A stretch of DNA of 37,143 nucleotides from Leptolyngbyaceae cyanobacterium CSU_1_3 (GCA_012034655.1 JAAUOZ010000037.1:1-37143), one strand, 5' to 3'. Shown: positions 26,901-35,915, counted from the first letter of the stretch. The notes: generated from the sequence alone by a model not told the origin. Numbers and translations: made by a program.

Positions 26901-28422
26901 TCACAGAGTTGTTGCGATCGCCATTCCTAAAACCCCGCCGACAATCAGCGAGAATATAACCAAGCCTATCATTAAGAGATAAGTTTGACGTTGGGAGCGT
27001 TGCTGTGTTGCAAGTAAATCCTGATTTTTGGTTTCAGAAGCTGCCAATGCCTGTTCTAGCTTTTCTTGATCACGCTTCTGACTTGCAACTAAAAAGCGAT
27101 AATCATCAATGCTCAACGTTTTGTCTTTCGCCCAAGCTTGAATATGACCGAGTGCTTCACCATGCAGAAGTTGCAAATCATCCTGATAGTTAGATGCTAT
27201 CCATGCATTTAAATGTGCTGTATAAGGACGAATTGATTGAAGTTTTTTTCTATCCAATCTAAATTGAATACTCGTTCATAGATGCGGTTGAATACACGAA
27301 GTTGCCCCTGGTCTTTGACTATCAACCTGATAGAAGCAATTCAATCTGTTCGGGGGAGTCATCTACCGGAATGCTGCCCTCTTGCAAGATCTTTCGATAT
27401 AAACCCAGTAATCGACTTGCCCGTTGCTCGTTCGCTAAGAGGCGATCGCGAATTGTTTTTAAATGCGGAGGTTCGTCTTGAGCTACCCAATTATCAAGCA
27501 TATGAGACTCAACAATAGTAGCGACCTGATCCGCAATCTCCCCGTGTTGCGTCAACATCTCCCGTACCAACTTTTGCAGAAACGGAGACTGAGCCTCAAG
27601 CCTTTTCTCCCCATCTCCCCCTTGCGTCATGTGGCGCAGCCTGCCCCCCGGTTTCTCATCCCCCCGTTGTGCCACTAACTGACACAACTTTTGTGTGAGA
27701 AATGGTTGTCCTCCCGTCCAGAAGAGAATCTCCTTGAGTACCGCTTCGGGATTGTCTACCTTGCCCACTAAACCTTGTTCTAGCGATCGCATCTCATCCA
27801 GTTGAAAACCATTCAACTGAATTGCACGACCGATGTTAAACGGAGTGCGGGTTTTGTCGGCAATTAAATCAGAGGGTGATGCGACTCCTAGCAGTGCAAA
27901 AGTAAGCCGCTGATGTTCGTAGCACGATCGGATCAACGCAAAAAAGTCGTCAGTATCAAACGGAAGCCCCAATGTACTGTCAATTTCATCAAAGAAAATG
28001 ACGATCGGTTGAGCGATCGCAGATAGTAATACATCCTGGAGTAGCTCACCAAGCCGTGTGACGGGCGATAAATCTTGCCGCTCTGCCAACCAGTGACGAA
28101 TGTTGATCTGGTTAGACAGTCCCAAACCCCTTACTAACCGCATCATAATGTCGGCATACCACTGGTCTACGGTGATCTCTCGGTTCCCAATTCCCGACAA
28201 ATCTACAGTGACACAAGTGATGCCATCTCCTTGAAGCCGTCTTGCCACCTGTACCCGCAAGCTTGACTTACCCATTTGGCGGCAATTCAATACATAACAA
28301 AACTCCCCTGCCTTCAGTGTGGTGTAGAGTTCTTCATCTGCCTGCCGAACCACATAGCTAGGTGCGCCTGCTGGTAAACGCCCCCCAACTTGATATTCAT
28401 AGGACGCGGTGAGTTTCTGCAT
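26901..28422 (-). pseudogene. AAA_35-type ATPase with C-terminal coiled coil and helix, two frameshifts
   Basis: The first frame (27322-28422, 366 residues) has [18 protein letters not shown], Walker [14 protein letters not shown], Walker [12 protein letters not shown] and the sensor region GHPFL-like [14 protein letters not shown]. It stops after LLLSG. The next frame continues [20 protein letters not shown] and DWIEKN. The third frame (26901-27257) resumes SIRPYTAHLNAWIASNYQDD, a coiled coil (REQEKLEQ-type, about 40 residues), and a final membrane helix TYLLMIGLVIFSLIVGGVLG. Two one-base losses restore a 507-residue protein: GGTTTGATA to GGTTGATA near 27333, and A8 to A7 near 27246. Both are in short homopolymers. 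Shared promoter copy 6 lies about 200 bases upstream. It is decayed or mis-called. Confidence 0.8.
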
Positions 28423-28963
28423 AAAAATTCTGTTATGGACTTAGGAGGGGAGATTTTGGATTTTGGATTTTGGATTTTGGATTTTGGATTGGGTAGGATG
28501 TGGGTTGCTTAATCTAGCTGGTTTTAGCGATCGTTCTGATTAGTTTCTCCAGAACAACTACCTTGAGTATGCCAAAAATCCAAAATCCAAAATCACAAAT
28601 CTAAAATCGATTGTTCTTTGTATAAGTGATTCATCAACAAAGGTCGATACAGAAAAGTTAAGAATTTTACGAAGAGAAACCTAACACTAACTTAAACAGT
28701 GAACACGACAGATAAAGGACTGGAACCATCGGTGCCTTGAGCTTGTACAATCCAAAATCGCAAATTCAAAACCCAGAATGGTATAAATTTTTGGTTTCAG
28801 TGCCGCAACTTAGCACAATCTTTTTTTTCGGCATGGTATTTAACCCAACCATACTGAAAAGCGATCGCGAACCTCGCTAAAATACTGCCCCCAACGCTCG
28901 ATATTGCCCATCATTCAGGCAACCATGAAGAAAAGTAGATAGGTAGGGTGGATGATTGATGGA
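28423..28963. other. Intergenic region with repeats and promoter copy 6
   Basis: It holds three AATCCAAA-type tracts (about 28452-28494, 28573-28612, 28750-28785), the promoter element at 28619-28662, and one GCGATCGC octamer near 28862. No gene was recognised in either strand. Confidence 0.6.
28619..28662 (-). promoter_or_regulatory. Shared promoter-class element, copy 6 (second AAA gene)
   Basis: Sense strand: box CTTAACTTTTCTGTATCGAC (28643-28662), 18 nt, then TATACA (28619-28624). It lies about 200 bases upstream of the ATG at 28422, with AATCCAAA tracts in the leader. Confidence 0.65.
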
Positions 28964-31900
28964 TTAGGAGATCGCTCTTTTCAACACTATCTTCGGAATA
29001 AATCCTCGTAATGCCTCTCGCTGACTGTCATCACCCGCTGCTGCATTCCACATCAATCGCACATCTGCCAACGTTTCGGGAGTCAGCCATCGCTCAATCT
29101 CTCGAGCGCGGTTAACAGGATCACCCACCTCTTCTAAATCTTGTATAAGAGACATAGGTGATCCTTGCCCTACGATGACCTCGTTCTGCACCAGACTTTC
29201 CCGTTCTGCCTGCCGTCGCTCCATGATAGCACTCAACATTCTCCATCGTTCTTCATGCAGGCGATAAACTCGATGTTTCTCCTTGCCTGAACCGCTCCAC
29301 CGAAACGCGATTTTGACTCCCATTTGGCTTAAAAGCTGGTGAACGATTTGAACATCGGACATCATCGGTTTACCATTCTCTTGGCATCCTTTGGGGATGG
29401 TAAAGTTCAAGATTTTCTTGATATAGACTGCATTCTCTCTAGCTATGAAGGCGATCGCTTCCAAGTCTGCTGCCACCCATTCCCGCTCCCCATCAAAATA
29501 CTGATCTAACGCCAACCGATGACGCAGTTCTCGCCGCAACGCCATGCCTGAAATATCCCACGGACAAAGCCCCTGATTCCATGCCATTTGTCGTTCCAAA
29601 GCTTTGACCGATCGATCGACCGCGACCGTTGAAAAAAGTTGCGCTTCTAAGTTCAAAATCTCTCCCCGCTGTCGTCCCTCTCGGTCTTCTAAGACTTGCT
29701 CAATTGTTAGGCTTTCCGGTGGAATGCAGTAAAACTGACAGAGATAAAAACGGGCGATCGCCTTTGCTTCTGCTGGGCTATGGGCTTCTTTTTGTTCTAA
29801 CTCTAAAAACTGCACTGCGGTCAAAATAGGAGCTGCGACCAGTAATGCTGCATCTCTATGATTAATCTCCTGCCTCACCTGTTTAAGCGTCGCCAGAATC
29901 GCTTGATCACTCGGTGCGCTCCAAACAGTGACTCGCTTTCCTTCATATCGGAGTCTAACTAATAAAGCCGTGCGAAGTCGGCTCATGGACTGGTTCTGAG
30001 CTGCACTCATCGTTGCCCACAGGTTAACATTCGGATCGCAACGCCAGTCATAATTGGCGATCGCTCCCCAAGTATCCGCCCGCAAACTAGAGCGAATAAG
30101 CTGAGCGGTGGCGATCGTTTGTTCGAGTAAATCTTGCTTCATCTGAATGGAATTCGTGGCTCGACTCACCGGGGAATAGTTTGAGCCAAATTCTGCACAC
30201 CACACCACACGCGGCACAGGTTCCCGCACCCGATCCAACGCCTGCGCCATATCCGCATCAGTGGCACTACAGCCGTTAAACACGCCGTACACTTCAGAGA
30301 TTACTCCTTGTGCCTCAATGCTGACCCCCGTTGCCATCGAAGGTGACGCAATCACCACATCATATTCTCCCCGAGCTAACACCGCATCTGGCGTAGTGAT
30401 AAATTCTCGTTCTGCTTCGCAACTACTGGTTTCGGAATTGATCACTAAGACTCGCAGATGAGAATACTGCTTTTGGATTTGAGCTGCGATTAATTTGCTT
30501 GCTTTTTTCGTGTCGGTGACTACGAAGGCAACCTTCCCCAATGACAACTTGCCGACCGCAAGTAAGAGCTTTCCCACAATCACCGATCGCGTCGGGCACT
30601 CAATGAATTCCACCGGGTACCCAGCAACTTGGTAGTCATTTTGAATTAGAAATACTGGAGCCTTTGCACTAGATTCACGCTCTCCTCGCAAATCTTGCAA
30701 ATAGCGCAACGACGCATTATCCAAATCGGCATCCGCAACAATCACTCGGCGAGCGGAACGAACTAAGTCCTGAAACCTTGCTAGTAATGCAGGTCGTTTA
30801 CCGTCTTTAGCGCAAGTGCTGGAGGTCAATAAGTGGCGCAATACCTGTACCAATTCATCGACGACCAAATCACAACCTCGGAACTGTTCTGGATCGATCG
30901 CCAGCAGTGAATCGACACAAAATCCAATCCGCAGCGTGTATCCTGCCCCAGTGATAAACCGTCCATTAGTTTTGTCTAAGTCCCCTCGATAATCCAAGCG
31001 AAGGCGATCGCACAGGTTGCGCATCAGTGCCACCCGATGTCCTGCACTCAAAACGTTTTCAGTAGAAGCGATCGCCTGGGCAATAAACTTGGTTTTGCCC
31101 GTGCCCTTACCCGAAGCGATCACCAGAATGACATCTTCAGGTAAGTTCTGAAGATTCAGCATGGAGAGATCATGAGTGGTCACTCGCAAGTCAACCGGGT
31201 AGGTCAGTCGATTGGCGAGGTTTTGCCAAATCACCCAATGCTCTAAAGGTAAAGCGGCAGATCTGGCCTGTTGCCAGGCGATCGCGCCCTGGTTGACGAT
31301 CAGATCATCGACTCCTTTGCCTTGTTGCCCCTCCCAGAATGTAATCAAGGTGGGTTGCTGCGTGGCAGCTTGGAGCAACCTGGAAAAGCGCTGAGTAGCG
31401 ATGTTGACTCTCCGGCGCGTCGTTTCAGTTGCATCTTGGTCAAATGCCAGGATATTAACTCGTCCGGGAGTAGCGAACCGGGCAACGTCAGGAGCAAGGT
31501 AAGGGGTAACAGGATTGCCCAAGGCATCCTTTGCCAGATAGCCGCCATTGACCCCGTAGAGGGCGATCGCCACCTCTCCTTGACTAAGTAGACAAAGTGC
31601 CTTCTTGCCCCCCTCCGTCCAAATAATGGGGATCTCAGGATGATTTGCGATCCATTGCCAGAAGGGAGCCATCTTAATGCGTCGTTTGCGGGAGGCGCGG
31701 GTGGAAATGAACGTAGGATCAGTGATGCCATAGCGACGGGCAATTCTGCGGCGAAGGGCAATCGGAACGGCAGGTAGGTAGATTGCCGATCGTTGAGAAT
31801 CGCTGCTGGATAAGACTTTGCCGATAGGGGTTTCATATTTCTGGTAGACCACCAGCTCCGGGTGAGCTTTGACCAAGCTCCAGAACTCAACCGGGGCAAT

Positions 31901-32278
31901 GGCAGATCTGTTTAAGGCTTGCTTAAAACTCTTTTTAGTCTTGTCTTTGTCGATGCGGGGCTGGCTCAGCTTGCCTTGCCAGACTAAGCCGTTTTCATGG
32001 GTCAGCAGAGCCGCGTATTGAGCAGCTCTAGCTTGCTGTCCGAAGCGGATGGGCTGCCAGTTAAAGGCTTCGTCGATCGGGTATCGGGCTTCACCACCAG
32101 CGGTCATTTCGGTATCGCTGACGATGTGGATAGCTTGAGCGAAAAGAGTGGGGGCGATCGCGCTGCCTATTATAAATTCCTGCTCGGTTCGTTGCCGAAA
32201 GACTTCGAGTGAGTCGCAATTGTCTCTTCCTAAATGATCGGAGCCTGTTTGAGGTGTTGGGAAAATGGTCGAAATCAC
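28964..32278 (-). CDS. CyRepA1-like plasmid replication protein (Toprim-like plus helicase)
   Basis: A protein of 1104 residues from a GTG with GAGG seven bases upstream. Residues about 215-290 look like a Toprim/primase core, as in DUF3854: IIWTEGGKKALCL with the catalytic Glu, YGVNGGYL, and NILAFDQDATE with the D-x-D pair. From about 385 comes a P-loop NTPase/helicase: Walker A ASGKGTGKTKF, Walker B VVDELVQVL near 470, VADADLDNAS near 520, and helicase C-terminal motifs VVIASPSMATGVSIEA and QALDRVREP (Arg finger). This primase-helicase order fits cyanobacterial plasmid initiators of the CyRepA1 family. A field of seven iteron-like repeats lies immediately upstream, as expected for a self-recognised origin. 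Family membership by motif recognition; it would have to be confirmed by profile search. Confidence 0.8.
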   Translation of the reverse strand: MISTIFPTPQTGSDHLGRDNCDSLEVFRQRTEQEFIIGSAIAPTLFAQAIHIVSDTEMTAGGEARYPIDEAFNWQPIRFGQQARAAQYAALLTHENGLVWQGKLSQPRIDKDKTKKSFKQALNRSAIAPVEFWSLVKAHPELVVYQKYETPIGKVLSSSDSQRSAIYLPAVPIALRRRIARRYGITDPTFISTRASRKRRIKMAPFWQWIANHPEIPIIWTEGGKKALCLLSQGEVAIALYGVNGGYLAKDALGNPVTPYLAPDVARFATPGRVNILAFDQDATETTRRRVNIATQRFSRLLQAATQQPTLITFWEGQQGKGVDDLIVNQGAIAWQQARSAALPLEHWVIWQNLANRLTYPVDLRVTTHDLSMLNLQNLPEDVILVIASGKGTGKTKFIAQAIASTENVLSAGHRVALMRNLCDRLRLDYRGDLDKTNGRFITGAGYTLRIGFCVDSLLAIDPEQFRGCDLVVDELVQVLRHLLTSSTCAKDGKRPALLARFQDLVRSARRVIVADADLDNASLRYLQDLRGERESSAKAPVFLIQNDYQVAGYPVEFIECPTRSVIVGKLLLAVGKLSLGKVAFVVTDTKKASKLIAAQIQKQYSHLRVLVINSETSSCEAEREFITTPDAVLARGEYDVVIASPSMATGVSIEAQGVISEVYGVFNGCSATDADMAQALDRVREPVPRVVWCAEFGSNYSPVSRATNSIQMKQDLLEQTIATAQLIRSSLRADTWGAIANYDWRCDPNVNLWATMSAAQNQSMSRLRTALLVRLRYEGKRVTVWSAPSDQAILATLKQVRQEINHRDAALLVAAPILTAVQFLELEQKEAHSPAEAKAIARFYLCQFYCIPPESLTIEQVLEDREGRQRGEILNLEAQLFSTVAVDRSVKALERQMAWNQGLCPWDISGMALRRELRHRLALDQYFDGEREWVAADLEAIAFIARENAVYIKKILNFTIPKGCQENGKPMMSDVQIVHQLLSQMGVKIAFRWSGSGKEKHRVYRLHEERWRMLSAIMERRQAERESLVQNEVIVGQGSPMSLIQDLEEVGDPVNRAREIERWLTPETLADVRLMWNAAAGDDSQREALRGFIPKIVLKRAIS

Positions 32279-32433
32279 AGGGCTGCCTCAGACTGGAAAA
32301 CTTGAGCAAGGGAATATTGCCAGATTTCGTTAAACCCAGTTAGGTAGAGGATTAGTCTTATTAGACTAATTAGGCTTGTCTCACCAAGCTAGAAGCCTTG
32401 ATAGCTAAGAATCTTGAAAAGTTGAGGTGTAGG

Positions 32434-33345
32434 CATACGGAGAAAATAGTGACCTCATACGGATACTTTAGTGATAGATTACGGAGCAGTTTGTCTTAGC
32501 CCAAAACCTCCGTCAGATACAAGATTTAAGCCAATTTTGAGCCTTATTTTGAATGAGACAAAAAATTAATCAAGCTTAAAACCCGTTAGCCCGGCTCACT
32601 TGTCTCTTCATAAAAAATCTAAAAGGCTTAAGGAATAAGGCATTGAGCGATCGCCCATTTTTGTATTGCCCAGTTTTCTCCTACCCCAGTAGTGATACGA
32701 TACGGAAAGAGTTGTCTCACCTTAAAGGTGTGCAAAAAGCTCTATCTAAATTTATAAAAATTGCCTGTAACCTATTCTGGAAGCAGACTCTTTGATCTTT
32801 TTAGTTTTTATGAGGTGATGGGATACGGAAAAGTTGTCTCAGCCCCTCATCTCGATATAGATTTACGAGCCTTGAAAAGTAGTGTCTTGATACGGAGAAG
32901 CTTGTCTTACTCAAAAGGTTGATTTTGAATTCCCTCGTTTAACTTTAAGGTGATGGGATACGGAAAAAGTTGTCTCATCTAAAGCTCCCCAATGCTTGAT
33001 GCAGTAAACGATTAAGGGCGTTGCTGAATCGAAGTATGAACTGACTAAATTGACCGTTCTCTCGCCCCCTAAATCCCCCAATTTGGGGGACTTTGAAGAA
33101 TTTGGAAGTCTCCCAATTGGGGGGGTAGGGGGCTTTCATACTTGCATTTAGCAACGCCCGATTAAGGACAAATGCTGAATAGCTAATATGAATCAACTGA
33201 GCTAAAAGATCTAATGATTGACTGGTCTTAAGTGATAGCATACGGAGCAATTTGTCTTAAAAACAAAACGCAATTTTTCCTCCAAGCATCAACAGTCTTA
33301 GCTCCGCATCAAGAGAGTGATCCGATACGGATAAGCATGTCTTAG
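32434..33345. other. Candidate replication origin: iteron-like repeat field
   Basis: Seven good copies of a 22-bp direct repeat, consensus NNATACGGANAAGNTTGTCTYA, start at 32477, 32698, 32821, 32888, 32956, 33238 and 33323. Most are preceded by GTGAT, making a 29-bp unit. Degenerate copies lie near 32435 and 32456, and half-sites (TTGTCTYA or its complement) near 32218, 32374, 32567, 32599, 33403 and 33424. Two adjacent spacings are 67 and 68 bases. All full copies point the same way. An A/T-rich tract with ATTAGTCT/AGACTAAT dyad (32351-32370) and AAAAAATTAATC near 32570 could melt. No gene is supported in 32279-33473. Confidence 0.7.
33016..33159. mobile_element. 144-bp MITE in the iteron field
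   Basis: Imperfect terminal inverted repeats start GGGCGTTGCTGAAT and end ATTTAGCAACGCCC and extend inward through GAAGTATGAA/TTCATACTT. The element is flanked by a 6-bp direct repeat GATTAA (33010-33015 and 33160-33165), the target-site duplication. The interior is a CCCCCAATTTGGGGG-type palindrome. It has no ORF of its own, so it needs a transposase in trans. Removing it and one duplication gives an iteron spacing of 132, about twice 66. Confidence 0.85.
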
Positions 33346-33429
33346 CTTGCAAAACGCTGAAACCCTTGCAGAGTCAGTATTCTTATAAAATTCTATTGGA
33401 ACATGAGACAAGCTCTTGATTCAGTCTGT

Positions 33430-33474
33430 CTTAGGGAGCAAAATCTTAGAGAGCAAAATCTTAGAGAGCAAAAT
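33430..33474. repeat. Three tandem 15-bp repeats
   Basis: CTTAGAGAGCAAAAT occurs three times head to tail (first copy has GGG for AGA), ending on the stop codon of the HTH gene. It is part of the origin-side repeat field and shares the TTAG/TCTTA flavour of the iterons. Confidence 0.8.
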
Positions 33475-35354
33475 CACAAGTGCAACATTTTTCTGAGCTT
33501 GACATCTAATTCAGGTGTAACTGCGCGATCGCCCCGCTCCAGCTTACCGATGTAGTCTGCGCTCAAATCCAAAAAGCCCCCCAGTTCCTTCCGGCTCCAC
33601 CGCCGACTTTCCCGCCCACGCCGGATCTCTTCACCTGTCAATTCCAGTTGGGGAAGCGCTTCTACTGGTTTTAGCCTTTTGGGCTCCTTAATGCGTGCCA
33701 GCAACCCAGGAATTGGATCCGGTGGCTTAATAGTCAGCTTAGCTTGAAGGAGTCGATCGATAACTTTGATTTTTCTCCAGTCATCTGGCTTTGACGCGTT
33801 GCTATCAGGGCGTAGCCATTCAGGATAAGTTTCTGGATCAAACTCAATTTGCCAACCTAAACCAGCCAATAATTGAAGAGCTTTACTCCAACGGTTTTTT
33901 AAGTCTCGCGCTTTATGCTTATCCTGTAGCGCCCGATCGATTTCCGTTCTAGGCAATACTTCTTCTAACAAGCCTATGACTCGATAGTCATAGGGATTTT
34001 GGTTCCTAACTCGGACTCTAGAGTCTAACGTAAGCTGAATCGCTAACCGCAACGCCAGCTCATTATGGTACGGGTCAATCTTTAAAATGTCTTTGGCAAG
34101 ATATCCAAATTGATGGAGTGCTTCTTTGGCTTTACTTCCTGCTCGGTTCAAAAAATGTTTAGTCCAAAGCCCTGGACTAACAGTAATGTAGACTTCTTCA
34201 GGCTTTTCGATTTTCCCGCTCACCCAATCAATTTGCCCGTGTAGATCAATGAGTACGTCCCATAGCCGACCAATAGGGGTACTGGCATCAACCTTCTTCC
34301 GTCCTGCACCCTCAATCCAGACCGATCGAACGAGCAGACAGGATAAAGCATAGGAAGTACTTGCCACCGCATTACGCTTGTCTGGAAGGCTAGTATTATG
34401 GTTTTTGTCCCATCCCATCAATTGAATAATATCAGTGGCTTGTAGGGTAAAAGTACTTTTCCACGGTTCGTCTTCTTCCATGGTTCGAGCCGCGAAAATA
34501 AGCTGAAGTTTGACGGTATCAAAGCCGAACTTGTTAATAATTTGTTCTGCTGCTTCCCACGGTAACATTTCAATATCACCAGGATTCGTAATATAATGCT
34601 CAATATAATTATTAGGGTTACTCTTACTTCTATGCTGAAAGACAGCCGCCTGATCATTAGTATCTTGCCGCCATAGGTCGGGACGGAGCTGGGCACGGAT
34701 GCTGCTGGCGATCGGGATTGAAGTGGGCAGCAATGTAATGGGGGCAAGTGCGAGGCTAGTTTCCTTTCGGGAAGGCGGTTTACGATTTAGCCCCAAGAGT
34801 TTTTCGATTTCCTGAAGGGAGCAAACGGGCAGGTTGAAACCCGTAATAATTTTTTTGCTAATGTCGTGACAGTAAATTTGTCCTAAGAAGCTAATTTTCT
34901 CTTGAACAACTGGTGAATCTGGCTTTAGTAAATATCTTCTAACTGCTTGCAATTTTTGCACGTCGTCTAGAGCGTTAAATTGCTCTATCCCTGTTTCAGC
35001 CGCTAAAGTTTCGATCGCCCAAATCACCAGATTAGTCCCAATCGATCGGGCATATTCTTCCCAGAAGCTGGCATGGGCAAAAAAGTCAGATAAAGAACTT
35101 CTCAGATAGGCTTTGATTTTTTCGTCATCAAATGCCAGCTCTAAAGTTTGGGAGTTCTTCTGAGCATAGGTGATGAGTTTGAAATGGGGCAGTGTTGTAT
35201 CGATTGCTTGAACACCGCTTTCCTCAATGGCGACTTCAACTTTGTGCTGGTAGATTTTTACCAAATGTTGAAATAAATAAGAGGTAACCAATCCAGGTAG
35301 GGATGAGTTATCGCGCAGCATCGCCATGAGGCTAGCAAGATAATCAGCAGTCAA
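33474..35354 (-). CDS. Plasmid-type protein with C-terminal XRE-like HTH
   Basis: A protein of 626 residues. Residues 1 to about 560 form a helical, mixed-charge domain I do not recognise (LDDVQKLQAVRRYLL, TSYALSCLLVRSVWIEGAG, GKIEKPEEVYITVSPGLWTK). Residues about 575-626 are a helix-turn-helix of the XRE/Cro type: GEEIRRGRESRRWSRKELGG, LDLSADYIGKLERGDRAV. The start is a TTG overlapping the previous gene by 11 bases; an ATG nine codons later is the alternative. With the iterons immediately downstream and the replication gene beyond, a role in copy control or partition is likely but inferred. Confidence 0.7.
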   Translation of the reverse strand: MTADYLASLMAMLRDNSSLPGLVTSYLFQHLVKIYQHKVEVAIEESGVQAIDTTLPHFKLITYAQKNSQTLELAFDDEKIKAYLRSSLSDFFAHASFWEEYARSIGTNLVIWAIETLAAETGIEQFNALDDVQKLQAVRRYLLKPDSPVVQEKISFLGQIYCHDISKKIITGFNLPVCSLQEIEKLLGLNRKPPSRKETSLALAPITLLPTSIPIASSIRAQLRPDLWRQDTNDQAAVFQHRSKSNPNNYIEHYITNPGDIEMLPWEAAEQIINKFGFDTVKLQLIFAARTMEEDEPWKSTFTLQATDIIQLMGWDKNHNTSLPDKRNAVASTSYALSCLLVRSVWIEGAGRKKVDASTPIGRLWDVLIDLHGQIDWVSGKIEKPEEVYITVSPGLWTKHFLNRAGSKAKEALHQFGYLAKDILKIDPYHNELALRLAIQLTLDSRVRVRNQNPYDYRVIGLLEEVLPRTEIDRALQDKHKARDLKNRWSKALQLLAGLGWQIEFDPETYPEWLRPDSNASKPDDWRKIKVIDRLLQAKLTIKPPDPIPGLLARIKEPKRLKPVEALPQLELTGEEIRRGRESRRWSRKELGGFLDLSADYIGKLERGDRAVTPELDVKLRKMLHL

Positions 35355-35571
35355 AAACTTCCCGAATCAGCTTTGCCCATTGAATTTGTCCATTGGAAAC
35401 GTGGGCAGATGACTCTTTGTTCTGAGTTGATGTAACTGTTTCTATGAGTGAAGAATTTTCTTGTCCTAGTTTATCTAGTTGTAGGGCAATATAACGCTGG
35501 CTTTGTCCGCCTTCGGCATTGGGATCAAAGTCATAAATCGGATCTTCAGTTACCTTTCGTCGTTTTGCCAT
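35344..35571 (-). CDS. Small hypothetical protein coupled to the HTH gene
   Basis: A protein of 75 residues, starting MAKRRKVTEDPIYDFDPNAE. Basic N-terminus, acidic and Ser/Gln-rich middle (QSQRYIALQLDKLGQENSSL), hydrophobic end (WAKLIREVFDC). The first 25 residues look like an unstructured tail. Its stop overlaps the start of the HTH gene, so the two are translationally coupled and probably interact. No family recognised. Confidence 0.6.
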   Translation of the reverse strand: MAKRRKVTEDPIYDFDPNAEGGQSQRYIALQLDKLGQENSSLIETVTSTQNKESSAHVSNGQIQWAKLIREVFDC

Positions 35572-35656
35572 AACTTAGGGTAGAAACCTGGCTTAAAGAT
35601 TATCATTGAACTTCTCGAAAAAGACTCTTCTTCTAAATGTTTTTGACTTAAGAAAA

Positions 35657-35902
35657 TTAGTAAGCATCAATTCTCTTGATGAGTGACTTGAGCCATCGGC
35701 GTTGTTTCGGTTTAGAAGTCCTTGCCTGTTTGCGTTTTAAGGATTGCTTCAGCTCACTGACTAGCTTCCCAACCGTAAATCTTGCCCATTGATCTGCGGA
35801 TGGATTGCCTTGTGTTTGGCACAGCCGTTGATACTCAGCCCTTTGCCTTAACATTTCTACCACAGAGTACAATACTTGATTAAGCCAGCGCCCTTTAGCC
35901 AT
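35657..35902 (-). CDS. Small basic hypothetical protein
   Basis: A protein of 81 residues from the ATG at 35902 (MAKGRWLNQVLYSVVEMLRQ), preferred over one five codons earlier because GAGG lies nine bases before it. The C-terminal half is very basic (LKQSLKRKQARTSKPKQRRW), suggesting nucleic-acid contact. It runs divergently from the DUF3616 gene, the two open frames nearly touching. No family recognised. Confidence 0.5.
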   Translation of the reverse strand: MAKGRWLNQVLYSVVEMLRQRAEYQRLCQTQGNPSADQWARFTVGKLVSELKQSLKRKQARTSKPKQRRWLKSLIKRIDAY

Positions 35903-35915
35903 CAAGGATGACCTC

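Noticed and set aside
32815-32977. CRISPR-like array (repeats with 67 and 68-base period)
   Set aside because: Repeats differ from each other at several positions, spacers vary widely in length over the field, and no cas gene is near. Iterons fit better.
32975-33250. 91-codon minus-strand open frame
   Set aside because: It spans the MITE and two iterons; its middle is simply the translated palindrome of the MITE.
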